Source: Pelosinus fermentans
GTDB taxonomy: Bacteria; Bacillota; Negativicutes; DSM-13327
DNA length: 64,000 nt
Direction: 5' to 3'
NCBI GenBank assembly: GCA_002434245.1
Contig: DJJR01000080.1
Location: 135,619 to 199,618 of the forward strand
Shown: in pieces, positions 33,671 through 42,984 of the stretch
How the letters are laid out: every line of letters begins with the position of its first letter
Position numbering within the stretch: the stretch's first letter is position 1
Translations under genes and position numbers: made by a program
The notes under the pieces: generated by a model
Database searches by the model: none
Told to the model about the DNA's origin: nothing
Seen by the model: the letters and a program-made list of their open reading frames with translations, nothing else

Positions 33671-35365
33671 TCAAGACCTATCTGGTTTTAGATAATTCAC
33701 ATGAAGCAGCTTATGTACCTTCCCTTTTAGCATCCCATCGTAAAGCTCTTTTATAATTGGGTTTTCTTCTGATCGTTTTATATTGCTCATCCGGTCTGCA
33801 TTATAAAGCCCTGCACCTCTATTATACTTCCCATCCCGATTGGTAACCGGCTGTCCCGCTCCGCCGATGCAGCCTCCGGGACAAGACATCACTTCAACAA
33901 AATCATATTGTTTTTCTCCTTTTTGTATGCTTCTGATTAAATCATCTGCATTTTTCAGACCACTGACAATTGCAATTTTCACTTCACGACCATTACAATC
34001 AATCCTTGCCTCTTTTACTCCCTGCATACCCCGTACACCTGTAAAGGCAATTGCCCGCAGTGCAAATGATGATTTATCATCGGAAAGCCGCCTAATGACT
34101 GCCTCAGTAACCCCTCCTGTTACACCGAAAATGACCCCGGAGCCACTAGTGGTGCCAAAGGGCATATCTACAGCTTCCGGCTCTATTTCAGTAAAAATAA
34201 GGTTTGCTTCTTTAATAAGATGGATTAATTCTTGTGTTGTGATCACATAATCCACATAGGGAACGCCATCTTCTTTAAATTCATCCCGTGCAGCTTCCTG
34301 CTTTTTGGCAGTACAAGGCATGACTGCAACAACAACAACCCTTTTTTCATCCTCTCTGTGATGTTCTTTCAGAATTGACGCCAGCATTTGCATTGGGGAA
34401 CGGCATGTCGATATATTTTTGAGCAGCTGAGGATAGTTCAGTTCAGCATACCTGACCCAGGCAGGACAGCAAGAGGTGAATAACGGCAGGTTATCCTCAG
34501 TCAGCAGCCTTTTGCTAAACTCCTCTGCTTCTTCCAATACGGTAAAATCCGCCCCTGTAGATGTATCAAACACTTCATCAAAGCCAATCCGTCTTAAAGC
34601 AGCAACAACCCTGCCCATCACATTCTGCCCCTCGGAAAAACCAAGTTCTTTTCCGATGCCTACCCTTACTGCAGGAGCGATCTGTACAATTACTTTTGTA
34701 TTTTTATCACTTAATTCCTTCCAGAGTTTCGCTGTGTCATTTCGAACCACTATAGCACCTGTGGGACAGACAACGGAACATTGACCGCAGCCTACACACT
34801 TTGTATTGGCTAGAGGCTCGTCAAATGCTGTACTTACACACATCTTTGAGCCGCGAAAAGCAAAATCGATGGCCCCTACATTCTGCACTTCATTGCACAT
34901 TCTTACACAATCACCACAGAGTATACATTTACTTTTATCCCGAACAATGCAGAGAGAAGAGGTATCCAGCTCCGAATCCTCTGAGGTATTGTGAAATCGC
35001 ACCTGTTTTATGCCAAAACGCTGCGCCAGCTCCTGCAGCTTGCATTTCCCATTTTTTTCACAGGTTGTACAGTCACGACAGTGATTGGAAAGCAGCAGCT
35101 CTAGAATCATCTTTCGATATTTCCTTAGCCTTGGCGTATTCGTGCGAATCGCCATACCAGCTTTCGGAGGAGTGGAGCATGCGGCCTGAATTGTCCCCCA
35201 CTGATCCTCTACCACACACATACGACAGGCACCATAAACAGATAATTCGGAGTAGTAACAAAATGTTGGAAGGTCAATTCCCGCCTTCCTGATTACATCC
35301 AGGATATTTCTTTCTCCATTTATTTCTACAGGCATATTATCAATTACCATAAATTCTGTGTTCAT
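33671..35365 (-). CDS. hydA: [FeFe] hydrogenase catalytic subunit (HydA/HndD)
   Basis: 564 residues. N-terminal 2Fe-2S domain (FCYYSELSVYGACRMC), a His/Cys 4Fe-4S site (HCRDCTTCEKNGKC), two 4Fe-4S motifs (CILCGDCVRMC, CVGCGQCSVVCPTG), then the H-cluster motifs L1 TSCCPAWVRYAE, L2 MPCTAKKQEA and L3 SCPGGCIGGAGQP, and a short C-terminal small-subunit-like segment. It makes or uses H2. The start is ATG 35365, with AAGGAGGC upstream. With the two genes before it, it forms an NAD(P)-linked, probably electron-bifurcating, HydABC complex. Confidence 0.95.
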   Translation of the reverse strand: MNTEFMVIDNMPVEINGERNILDVIRKAGIDLPTFCYYSELSVYGACRMCVVEDQWGTIQAACSTPPKAGMAIRTNTPRLRKYRKMILELLLSNHCRDCTTCEKNGKCKLQELAQRFGIKQVRFHNTSEDSELDTSSLCIVRDKSKCILCGDCVRMCNEVQNVGAIDFAFRGSKMCVSTAFDEPLANTKCVGCGQCSVVCPTGAIVVRNDTAKLWKELSDKNTKVIVQIAPAVRVGIGKELGFSEGQNVMGRVVAALRRIGFDEVFDTSTGADFTVLEEAEEFSKRLLTEDNLPLFTSCCPAWVRYAELNYPQLLKNISTCRSPMQMLASILKEHHREDEKRVVVVAVMPCTAKKQEAARDEFKEDGVPYVDYVITTQELIHLIKEANLIFTEIEPEAVDMPFGTTSGSGVIFGVTGGVTEAVIRRLSDDKSSFALRAIAFTGVRGMQGVKEARIDCNGREVKIAIVSGLKNADDLIRSIQKGEKQYDFVEVMSCPGGCIGGAGQPVTNRDGKYNRGAGLYNADRMSNIKRSEENPIIKELYDGMLKGKVHKLLHVNYLKPDRS

Positions 35366-35369
35366 TGCA

Positions 35370-37244
35370 TCATGCCTCCTTGATTGCTTTGAAGGCACAT
35401 GACTCTATACATGCACCGCATTTTATGCATTTAACCGGATCTATCAAGAACGGTTCTTTTATTTTGCCACTAATTGCACCCACCGGGCATAGCCTGGAAC
35501 ACTTTGAACAGCCGCGGCAAGCTTCTGAAGCAATATAGATTCTTTTTAATTTTTGGCAAGTTCTTGAGGGACATCTATTTTCGGTGATGTGAGCTTCGTA
35601 TTCTTTGCGGAAGTTTCGAATAGTACTGACAACAGGCAATGCTGCAGTTTTTCCCAGACCGCACAGTGCCGTGGCTGATATCGTGTCTGCAAGCTCTAAT
35701 AACATATCCAAGTCTTCTATGACTCCTTGGCCGGAAACGATCCTATCCAGGATTTCAAGCATACGTTTCGTTCCCTCACGGCAGGGTATGCATTTACCGC
35801 AAGACTCATTTTGCGTAAAATTCATAAAGAATCTTGCAACTTCTACCATGCATGTATGTTCGTCCATTACCACCAAACCGCCAGATCCGATCATTGCCCC
35901 CGCCTTTTTTAGAGAATCAAAATCTAAAGGCAGGTCAAGCTGGTCCTTGGTCAGACATCCACCTGAAGGTCCGCCAATCTGGACTGCTTTAAAATCATGC
36001 CCACCCCGCATTCCGCCGCCAATATCAAATATCACCTCACCTAGGGTGGTACCCATGGGAACCTCAATGAGACCTGTATTTTCGATATTTCCTGTCAGAG
36101 CAAAAGCCTTTGTTCCCGGGCTGTTCTCCGGCCCGATTGCTTTATACCACTTAGCCCCTTTATGAATAATAAATGGAACATTTGCAAAAGTCTCTACGTT
36201 ATTAAGGACCGTAGGTTTATCAAAAAGACCATGCTCAACCGTTCGGGGAGGCTTAACTCTTGGCATTCCCCGCTTACCCTCAATCGATGCAGTAAGTGCA
36301 CTTCCCTCACCACAAACAAATGCTCCTGCACCTTTGCATATTTTTATGTCAAAGTCGAAACCTGAACTGAGAATATTTCTGCCAAGAAGTCCCCTCTCTT
36401 TCGCTTCACCAATTGCTGTCTCCAGACGGCTGACGGCAAGGGGATATTCTGCCCGTACATAGATATAGCCTTCCGATGAGCCGCAAGCTACGCCAGCAAT
36501 CATCATTCCTTCCAGTACCCTGTGAGGGTCACCTTCCATTATACTGCGATCCATAAATGCACCAGGATCACCTTCATCACCATTGCAAACAATATACTTA
36601 ATGCTGGAATTCTGTCCTTTTACCTGCTTCCATTTTCGACCTGTAGGATATCCGCCGCCTCCCCGCCCTCGTAAATTAGATAGATCAATTTCCTCTACGA
36701 CATCCTCCTGACTCATATCAAATAAAGCTTTTGTAAATGCTTGGTATCCCCCAATTGCCAAATATTCATTAATCGATGTGGCATCTATATGCCCACAATG
36801 TTCAAGCGCAAGCCGAGTTTGCTTTTTATAAAAAGGAATCTCTTCCTGAGTGGGATAGATCACACCCTCTTTTTTATAAGCCAAGCGCTCTATAAAGGTT
36901 TCATTAATGATTGATTGTTCTATAATCTCAGCACAGTCTTCCGGCTTTACTTTTATATATAGCCATCCCTGAGGCTCTATTCGTACCAGTGGACCCATTT
37001 CGCAGAAGCCATGGCATCCGCTTTTTTTGATTCCGATGGATTTGTCATGGGGCTCCTTCTCTAAGGTCACGGTACAGGGTACATCATACTTCTCATTAGA
37101 TTTTATCAGTTGTTCATAAATCTCAATGGCTCCACCAGCCACGCATCCCGTTCCGGCACAAACCAAAATCTTCTTTATTTGCATAGCAAGAGAGTCTGTA
37201 TAGGTTGTACAGGCATTTTTAAAATCTTCTCTGTTTAAAAACAT
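35370..37244 (-). CDS. hydB: Hydrogenase NADH-binding subunit, NuoF-like (HydB/HndC)
   Basis: 624 residues. N-terminal thioredoxin-like 2Fe-2S domain (CAGTGCVAGG, KKSGCHGFCEMGP), the NuoF core with NAD site RGRGGGGYPTGRKW and FMN/NADH site ICKGAGAFVCGEGSAL, the N3 cluster ESCGKCIPCREGTKRML, and two C-terminal 4Fe-4S motifs (CRGCSKCSRLCPVGAI, CIKCGACIESCAFKAI). It binds FMN and NAD and links the hydrogenase to pyridine nucleotide and ferredoxin. AAGGAGGAAG precedes the ATG. Middle gene of the operon. Confidence 0.95.
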   Translation of the reverse strand: MFLNREDFKNACTTYTDSLAMQIKKILVCAGTGCVAGGAIEIYEQLIKSNEKYDVPCTVTLEKEPHDKSIGIKKSGCHGFCEMGPLVRIEPQGWLYIKVKPEDCAEIIEQSIINETFIERLAYKKEGVIYPTQEEIPFYKKQTRLALEHCGHIDATSINEYLAIGGYQAFTKALFDMSQEDVVEEIDLSNLRGRGGGGYPTGRKWKQVKGQNSSIKYIVCNGDEGDPGAFMDRSIMEGDPHRVLEGMMIAGVACGSSEGYIYVRAEYPLAVSRLETAIGEAKERGLLGRNILSSGFDFDIKICKGAGAFVCGEGSALTASIEGKRGMPRVKPPRTVEHGLFDKPTVLNNVETFANVPFIIHKGAKWYKAIGPENSPGTKAFALTGNIENTGLIEVPMGTTLGEVIFDIGGGMRGGHDFKAVQIGGPSGGCLTKDQLDLPLDFDSLKKAGAMIGSGGLVVMDEHTCMVEVARFFMNFTQNESCGKCIPCREGTKRMLEILDRIVSGQGVIEDLDMLLELADTISATALCGLGKTAALPVVSTIRNFRKEYEAHITENRCPSRTCQKLKRIYIASEACRGCSKCSRLCPVGAISGKIKEPFLIDPVKCIKCGACIESCAFKAIKEA

Positions 37245-37721
37245 CTATTCTTCCTCCTTGAGCCTCTTAAGAAGTTCCTGTGCTTTGTCCGGCGTCATGG
37301 CAGGATATACCTGATCATTTACGGTAAGCACAGGTGCTAGCCCGCACGCCCCAAGACAGGAAACCGTTTCAAGCGTAAACATAAGATCATCGGTCGTTAC
37401 CTTGTCTGCAGTAAGCCCAAGCTGATTTTTCAGCCGCTCCAGGATAGGAATGGATTTTCTCACATGACACGCTGTTCCATCACATATTTTTATTACATAT
37501 TTTCCTTTTTGCTCTAGGGAAAAATTTTCATAAAAAGTAGCGATACTATAGATTCTGGCAGTGCTGATTCCTAAATTTTCTGAAAGATAAGAAAAGGCTT
37601 CCTTGGGCAGATATCTATATCTTGCCTGTGTTTCCTGTAATATAGGTATAATACAGCTTTTCTCATACCCATACCTCTGCAGAATTTCGTCCATTTCTCT
37701 GTTATCAACTGCTTCTGACAC
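37245..37721 (-). CDS. hydC: Hydrogenase 2Fe-2S subunit, NuoE-like (HydC/HndA)
   Basis: 158 residues, NuoE-type thioredoxin-like 2Fe-2S protein with cysteines in ICDGTACHVRKS and SCLGACGLAPVLTVND. The start is taken as the GTG at 37721, five bases after GGGGAGGGA; the open frame extends further but has no ribosome site. It ends immediately before the NuoF-like gene, so the operon order is hydC-hydB-hydA. It mediates electron flow in the complex. Confidence 0.93.
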   Translation of the reverse strand: MSEAVDNREMDEILQRYGYEKSCIIPILQETQARYRYLPKEAFSYLSENLGISTARIYSIATFYENFSLEQKGKYVIKICDGTACHVRKSIPILERLKNQLGLTADKVTTDDLMFTLETVSCLGACGLAPVLTVNDQVYPAMTPDKAQELLKRLKEEE

Positions 37722-37941
37722 TCGATTCCCTCCCCATATTGACCATGTAATTGCATCCTTTGCCTGCTTTGCGAACAACCTATATGAATGTATTCCCACA
37801 AAAACAAAATATTCCTGCTCTTGCCAATAGAAGATATTGCCTTTTGGAATATTTGTCCAAAAAAGTTGCAGCCATGTTACGTATATTCTTTATGTAGCAT
37901 ATAATATAGCAGCTTACGTAAGTTCAATTGGCGGTGATTGC

Positions 37942-38670
37942 ATGAACAGTGAAGATATCGTCGGTAGTCGCAATACTTGGGAAATGACAGCCATCCCTGG
38001 AGGAATCATTGAGTGGGTTGATAATCAAGCGGCTGCTTCTATATTGGAGAGTCTTCCAATCGTAAGCAGCGTTAATCCAAGGTCTCTTCGAGATCCTATT
38101 CTACTAACTGATCCCATTAAAATCGATATGCTAAATCTTACATTAACCTATAAGCCCTTATCGTATGAATACCAACAGCAAATCATGGGTTTTCATTCTG
38201 CGTATACCCCACTATTACAATTCTTACAGACAGATGCATTTCTTTATGAAGAAATAGGCAACACATGCACTACCTTATTCTTTGAAAGCAATGCTAACGA
38301 ACTCGTTGGGTTTTCTTCGACAAAATGTTCATCCTTAAAAGTTAAGGGGCGAAAAATAATAAGCCTTTGCCCTTCTGTGGAAGTAGCAGCATTATGCATT
38401 GACGATCACTACCGCTATTTAGGCATCGGGCAAGCAATCTTTAATCACACGATCCAGCAAATCTATAAGATCCAAAGGATGGTAGGAGTACAATTGATTA
38501 CACTGTTTGCCTTACCAGAGGCTGTAGCCTTCTATCAAAAATTCGGTTTTCGCAGATTAGAGAAGGGAATGAAAGTGCTCTACACTTCAGTCCACGAATG
38601 CTGCATTCCTATGTATTTTCCCTTACCTCACATTCCAGTTAGACAGCGATATACGATAACAACGATGTAA
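37942..38670 (+). CDS. GNAT family N-acetyltransferase
   Basis: 242 residues; the acetyl-CoA domain is in the C-terminal half, with VAALCIDDHYRYLGIGQAIF (motif A) and LPEAVAFYQKFGFRRLEKGM (motif B). The N-terminal 90 residues are not a recognised domain. The start is the ATG at 37942 after GGCGGTGATTGC; upstream frame codons are probably leader. A TATAAT-like -10 lies near 37900. It is divergent from the hydrogenase operon. Substrate unknown. Confidence 0.8.
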   Translation: MNSEDIVGSRNTWEMTAIPGGIIEWVDNQAAASILESLPIVSSVNPRSLRDPILLTDPIKIDMLNLTLTYKPLSYEYQQQIMGFHSAYTPLLQFLQTDAFLYEEIGNTCTTLFFESNANELVGFSSTKCSSLKVKGRKIISLCPSVEVAALCIDDHYRYLGIGQAIFNHTIQQIYKIQRMVGVQLITLFALPEAVAFYQKFGFRRLEKGMKVLYTSVHECCIPMYFPLPHIPVRQRYTITTM

Positions 38671-38704
38671 AACTAACCCCATGACTTTCTATGGGGTTAG
38701 TTTT
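38669..38704 (+). terminator. Terminator of the GNAT gene
   Basis: AAAACTAACCCCAT, an 8-base loop, then ATGGGGTTAGTTTT, followed by TCC. The stem starts on the stop codon. Confidence 0.85.
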
Positions 38705-38739
38705 CCTACTCTTATTTTTATCAACTTATTAATTTAGCC

Positions 38740-38767
38740 TTGACTTCTCATATAAATCATTTATAAT
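38740..38767 (+). promoter_or_regulatory. Promoter of the ArsR-cadA operon
   Basis: TTGACT (38740-38745), 16-nt spacer, TATAAT (38762-38767). The operator follows 3 nt downstream and would cover the transcription start. Confidence 0.8.
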
Positions 38768-38770
38768 ACA

Positions 38771-38794
38771 ACATATGAATATATGTTCATATGT
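38771..38794. promoter_or_regulatory. ArsR/CadC-type operator
   Basis: ACATATGAA-TATATG-TTCATATGT, a perfect 9-6-9 inverted repeat of the ATATGAA/TTCATAT kind typical of metal-sensing ArsR repressors, placed just after the -10 element. Confidence 0.85.
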
Positions 38795-38808
38795 TAGGGA
38801 GTGAGAAC

Positions 38809-39177
38809 TTGCAAACAAAAGAATGTCCGGAAGATATTTGTGAGCAGCTCTGTGAGCATCCGCAAATTATTTGTATCGCAAAAAAAGAATCGATTTCTGA
38901 TCATGAAGCACAGCAAGTTGCTGAAATCTTTAAATTACTTGGTGATCCGACCAGAGTGAAAATATTACAAGCTTTAACCAAACGGGAGTTGTGTGTATGT
39001 GATATTGCAGCGGTGATCGAAATGGGTCAGTCTGCCGTGTCTCATCAGCTGCGGCTTTTACGCAATGCTCGGCTTGTTAGGTACCGCCGTGAAGGAAAAA
39101 TGGCTTGGTATTCTTTAGATGATGAACATGTCCGTTCATTACTCTCCCAAGGTATCGACCATATTAAACACAGATAG
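38809..39177 (+). CDS. ArsR family metal-sensing repressor, CadC/SmtB-like
   Basis: 122 residues. Cys-rich N-terminus (CPEDICEQLCEHPQIICIA), then a winged helix with FKLLGDPTRVKILQAL, the metal-site helix KRELCVCDIA (the ELCVCD motif of CadC), and recognition helix MGQSAVSHQLRLLR. The start is taken as TTG 38809, 7 nt after GGGAG; an ATG at 38791 lies within the operator. It should leave the operator when Cd, Pb or Zn binds, releasing the ATPase gene that follows by 10 bp. Confidence 0.9.
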   Translation: MQTKECPEDICEQLCEHPQIICIAKKESISDHEAQQVAEIFKLLGDPTRVKILQALTKRELCVCDIAAVIEMGQSAVSHQLRLLRNARLVRYRREGKMAWYSLDDEHVRSLLSQGIDHIKHR

Positions 39178-39187
39178 GAGTGAGATC

Positions 39188-41764
39188 ATGGCGAATAAAA
39201 CTCAATTCACTGAAGAAACAAATAAACAGTCCTGTAACGATAGCTGCTGTTCTGAATCCAGTGCAGTATTGACAAAGCCGGAGGCAATGCCATCCTGCAG
39301 TTGTTGCCCGGCAGAAGATTCCCCCACTGACGTTGATATGAATCATGAGGGCCATCTAGATGAAGCAGCAGCCGTTGAAGAGCATTGCGATTGCTGCTCA
39401 CATACAACTGCCCCAGCCATTGCCCAAAGTGATATTACCATAAATAACTTCACCATCACTGGCCTCGACTGCGGAGATTGCGCTATTAAATTAGAAAAAG
39501 GTCTCGGCAAGCATAAAGGCATTCTGGACGTAAAGGTCAACTTTGCCACTGGGAAGATGAAAGTAACGTATAATCATACTATGATTCAATCTGCAGATAT
39601 TGCAAAAACCGTTAGCAGCTTTGGATATAAAGCCACTCCAATAAACAATACAAATAAGCAGTCCCAATTTCATAAGTCCGTCTTTACCGTCTCTGGACTT
39701 GATTGCGGCGATTGCGCTAATAAGCTGGAGAAACATCTCTCCACCCTGGCAGGAGTGCACACAGCAAATGTAAACTTTGCTGCTGCGAAATTAACGGTAG
39801 AGCATACCACTACCGACTCTGCTATTATGCAGGCGGTCTCACAAGTAGGTTACAAGGCAGAAATTAACACGCAAACGATACAGCATACCAAAATACAAGC
39901 AGAATGGTGGACCAACCCCAGAACCCAGTCTACCATGTTTTCCGGAATCGTCCTAGCAGTCAGCATGATACTTGATTGGCTGGGTATCGGTGATACAATC
40001 ATTGTTCCCTTATATGTTCTAGCTGCCATTGTAGGAGGATTCAATACCGCGAAAAGCGGCTTTTACAGCCTGCGATCTCTTACTTTTGATATGAATTTTC
40101 TGATGACAGTGGCTGTCATCGGAGCATTCGCCATCGGAGAGTGGGGCGAAGGAGCAACGGTTGCTTTTCTGTTCTCCTTTGGCAATACGCTGCAAACCTA
40201 TACAATGGATAAAACAAGACAATCAATACGGGCACTTATGGAATTAGCCCCAGCGGAAGCTTTAGTTTTGCGTAACGGCCTGGAGCAAAAGCTTCCTGTA
40301 GAAGAAATTGTGATTGGCGATATTATGATCGTAAAGCCTGGTGAACGCATTGCTATGGATGGCATTGTTAAGAACGGGGCATCTGCCGTAAACCAGGCAA
40401 CCATTACAGGAGAATCATTACCGGTAGAAAAAACAATTGGCGATGGAGTATATGCAGGTACCGTCAATGAGCATGGTGCATTAGAAATCGAGGTTACTAA
40501 AATAGCTGCAGACTCTACTCTTGCCAAAATTATGCACTTGGTTGAAGAAGCACAGTCACAGAAGGCTCCTTCTCAACAGTTTGTTGATCAGTTCGCGAAA
40601 TACTATACACCGGCAGTGTTAGTAATTGCTGCAGGGATCATGGTTGTACCTTGGCTGCTCTTTAATCAGCCCTTCGCTCCATGGTTCTACAAAGGCTTAG
40701 TCCTTCTTGTCATATCTTGCCCTTGCGCTTTGGTTATTTCCACACCTGTTTCCATCGTTTCAGCCATTGGCAACTCTTCTAGGAATGGCGTTCTTATTAA
40801 AGGTGGTGCTTACCTCGAGCAAATGGGTTCTATACAGGCCATTGCCTTTGATAAAACTGGTACCTTAACTCATGGTCATCCCAGAGTCACAGATATAATA
40901 TCTGTGAACAGCAATGAACAAGATATTTTAACCACCGCAGCCTCCATCGAAAAATGGTCTGAACATCCATTGGCTGTTGCAATTGTAGAGAAAGCGGCAG
41001 GATTAACGTTGAAATCAGTAACCAATTTTAAAGCCCTGGTAGGACTAGGGGCACAGGCAGATATGGATAACCAAACTGTATTTATCGGCAATCCACGCCT
41101 GTTTGAACAATTGGGATTAAACCTATCTCCATACGAGAAACAAATTACCAATTTGCAGCTGCAAGGTAAAACCCTTATGCTGCTTGGAACACAAAATAGC
41201 CTCCATGGCATGATTGCGGTAGCTGATACCTTGCGGGAAAATAGTAAGGATGCTCTTGTGAAACTCCGGGAAGCAGGCCTAAAGCATATTGCCATGTTAA
41301 CAGGTGACAACCGCCAAGTAGCTGGCTCCATCGCAAAAGAGCTGAATATTGATACCATCTATAGCGAGCTATTGCCTCAAGATAAAGTCGCAACCATAAA
41401 CGAGCTGTTAACTAATTATAAACATGTTGCTATGGTTGGCGACGGAGTCAATGATGCACCTGCCATGGCCGCCTCCACAATCGGTGTTGCCATGGGGGTC
41501 GCCGGCTCGGATACTGCCCTGGAAACAGCCGATATCGCGCTGATGTCCGATGATCTCGGAAAATTGGCCTATGTAATCAAACTCAGCAATAAGACGCTGT
41601 CCATCATTAAGCAAAATATCAGTTTTTCAATCATCATTAAAATCATTTTTGTTATTTTAACATTCACCGGTATGGCGAATTTATGGCTTGCCGTCTTTGC
41701 TGATACAGGTTCATCCATCCTCGTAACGTTAAATGGAATGCGATTGATGAGAAAAATAAATTAA
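39188..41764 (+). CDS. cadA: P1B-type Cd/Zn/Pb-exporting ATPase (CadA-like)
   Basis: 858 residues. Cys/His-rich N-terminal tail with CNDSCC, CSCC and HCDCCSH, two HMA domains (each with GLDCGDCA in place of the usual GMDCxxC), eight membrane helices, TITGES, metal-site ISCPCALVISTP, DKTGTLTHGHP, SEHPLA, GDGVNDAPAMAASTIGVAMG, and last helix ADTGSSILVTLNGMRLM with the Asp expected for Zn/Cd/Pb pumps. ATG 39188 follows AGGAGTGAG; longer frames upstream overlap the repressor gene. Induced through the adjacent ArsR/CadC repressor. Confidence 0.94.
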   Translation: MANKTQFTEETNKQSCNDSCCSESSAVLTKPEAMPSCSCCPAEDSPTDVDMNHEGHLDEAAAVEEHCDCCSHTTAPAIAQSDITINNFTITGLDCGDCAIKLEKGLGKHKGILDVKVNFATGKMKVTYNHTMIQSADIAKTVSSFGYKATPINNTNKQSQFHKSVFTVSGLDCGDCANKLEKHLSTLAGVHTANVNFAAAKLTVEHTTTDSAIMQAVSQVGYKAEINTQTIQHTKIQAEWWTNPRTQSTMFSGIVLAVSMILDWLGIGDTIIVPLYVLAAIVGGFNTAKSGFYSLRSLTFDMNFLMTVAVIGAFAIGEWGEGATVAFLFSFGNTLQTYTMDKTRQSIRALMELAPAEALVLRNGLEQKLPVEEIVIGDIMIVKPGERIAMDGIVKNGASAVNQATITGESLPVEKTIGDGVYAGTVNEHGALEIEVTKIAADSTLAKIMHLVEEAQSQKAPSQQFVDQFAKYYTPAVLVIAAGIMVVPWLLFNQPFAPWFYKGLVLLVISCPCALVISTPVSIVSAIGNSSRNGVLIKGGAYLEQMGSIQAIAFDKTGTLTHGHPRVTDIISVNSNEQDILTTAASIEKWSEHPLAVAIVEKAAGLTLKSVTNFKALVGLGAQADMDNQTVFIGNPRLFEQLGLNLSPYEKQITNLQLQGKTLMLLGTQNSLHGMIAVADTLRENSKDALVKLREAGLKHIAMLTGDNRQVAGSIAKELNIDTIYSELLPQDKVATINELLTNYKHVAMVGDGVNDAPAMAASTIGVAMGVAGSDTALETADIALMSDDLGKLAYVIKLSNKTLSIIKQNISFSIIIKIIFVILTFTGMANLWLAVFADTGSSILVTLNGMRLMRKIN

Positions 41765-41778
41765 CACTGTATATTTTT

Positions 41779-41848
41779 TGTCATTGCGGACAGAGTGAAG
41801 CAATCTCTTACCAGCAGGGGATTGCTTCGCTATGCTTGCAATTGACAG
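41779..41848. repeat. Intergenic inverted repeat, family D, copy 2
   Basis: GTCATTGCGGACAGAGTGAA with GCAATCTC pairs with GGGGATTGCTTCGC and TTGCAATTGACAG. Related to 33516-33604. Confidence 0.75.
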
Positions 41849-41849
41849 A

Positions 41850-41885
41850 TGAAGCTCACTCTTACCAGCGTAAGAGTGAGCTTCA
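41850..41885. terminator. 16-bp perfect hairpin after cadA
   Basis: TGAAGCTCACTCTTAC-CAGC-GTAAGAGTGAGCTTCA. It abuts the family D repeat. No clear U-run follows, so terminator function is likely but unproven. Confidence 0.55.
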
Positions 41886-42002
41886 CTTATTTGGGGAATC
41901 CTTTTAAAATTCCTTCTTTTTTAAAATAGCTTTTTTCACTCTTTTTTGAAGGTGACAGGTATTTACTTGGAGAACCATAAAATAAAGGGAGGTTATTGTA
42001 CG

Positions 42003-42779
42003 ATGTGCTTAATTTTATTTGCTTACAAACATCATCCCAAATACCCTTTTATTGTCGCTGCAAATCGAGATGAATTTTATTCCCGCCCTACTGCCCCAGC
42101 CCAATATTGGTCAGACGATCCTCATATTTTAGCTGGAAGAGACTTGAAAGAACTTGGCACTTGGATGGGAATCACTGTCCATGGACGCTTTGCAGCTCTA
42201 ACCAACTATCGGGATCCTCGCCAGCATATGCCAGATGCACTGTCTAGAGGACATTTAGTTGCCAATTTTCTCAAGAATCAGCAATCACCCCAGGAGTATT
42301 TGGAAAAGATTGCTGAACGAGCTGATCAGTACAATGGTTTTAACCTCCTTGTTGGCGATCTGCAATCCCTATGGTATTATGGGAACAAACAAGGACAAAA
42401 GCATCCCGTCGTGCCTGGAGTCCACGGGCTTTGCAATCACCTATTGAATACTCCCTGGCCTAAGCTTGAAATAGGACGACAGCAGTTATCCAAATGCCTT
42501 ACGCAAGAGGATGTTTTTGAAGATGAGTTATGGCAGATTTTGACCAATGGGGAACAAGCCGCTGATGATCTGCTGCCAAACACAGGCGTCGGCTTGGAAT
42601 TAGAGCGTACTCTCTCTTCAATCTTCATTGAAAGTCCAGAGTATGGAACACGCTCTTCTACAATCTTACTTATCAGGCAGGATGGCTGGGTTACCTTTGT
42701 TGAGCGAAAATATCATTCCTCTAAAAGTTCGTGGCAAGAGTCCTCATATGAATTCCAGCTCAAGGATCATCTGCTATAA
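42003..42779 (+). CDS. NRDE family protein (TANGO2-like)
   Basis: 258 residues starting MCLILFAYKHHPKYPFIVAA then NRDEFYSRPTAPAQYW; the NRDE motif and the Cys at position 2 are family hallmarks, the latter suggesting an N-terminal-nucleophile-like fold. It goes on with AGRDLKELGTWMGIT and TNYRDP. Human TANGO2 belongs to this family and has been linked to heme handling; the bacterial role is unclear. GGGAGG precedes the ATG at 42003. Monocistronic. Confidence 0.88.
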   Translation: MCLILFAYKHHPKYPFIVAANRDEFYSRPTAPAQYWSDDPHILAGRDLKELGTWMGITVHGRFAALTNYRDPRQHMPDALSRGHLVANFLKNQQSPQEYLEKIAERADQYNGFNLLVGDLQSLWYYGNKQGQKHPVVPGVHGLCNHLLNTPWPKLEIGRQQLSKCLTQEDVFEDELWQILTNGEQAADDLLPNTGVGLELERTLSSIFIESPEYGTRSSTILLIRQDGWVTFVERKYHSSKSSWQESSYEFQLKDHLL

Positions 42780-42819
42780 AAAAAGCGCTTCGCTCCCTTT
42801 TAAGAAATAAGACCCTTTG

Positions 42820-42882
42820 AACCACATATTTTTTGTGTTTTCCTTTGTGTGCCGCACAGCGGCATTGCGCCTTTGTGCTTCA
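42820..42882. repeat. Intergenic repeat, family B, copy 3 (truncated left arm)
   Basis: AACCACA then the core TCCTTTGTGTGCCGCACAGC and GCGCCTTTGTGCTTCAT. The AAAGGCACAAAGG left arm is missing. Confidence 0.65.
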
Positions 42883-42984
42883 TAATTTCTTTTATGACTA
42901 AAAACTTATACTTTTAGGCTTATAAGAAAGTTAGGGATTGAATGACTTTGAATATTATCAATTAAAACTGGAGGGAAATTATTT

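Noticed and set aside
39491..39760. 89-codon minus-strand frame opposite the CadA N-terminal region
   Set aside because: Antisense to two clear HMA domains; no ribosome site and no recognisable motif.
40876..41358. 160-codon minus-strand frame opposite cadA
   Set aside because: Shadow of the P-domain and ATP-binding coding sequence.
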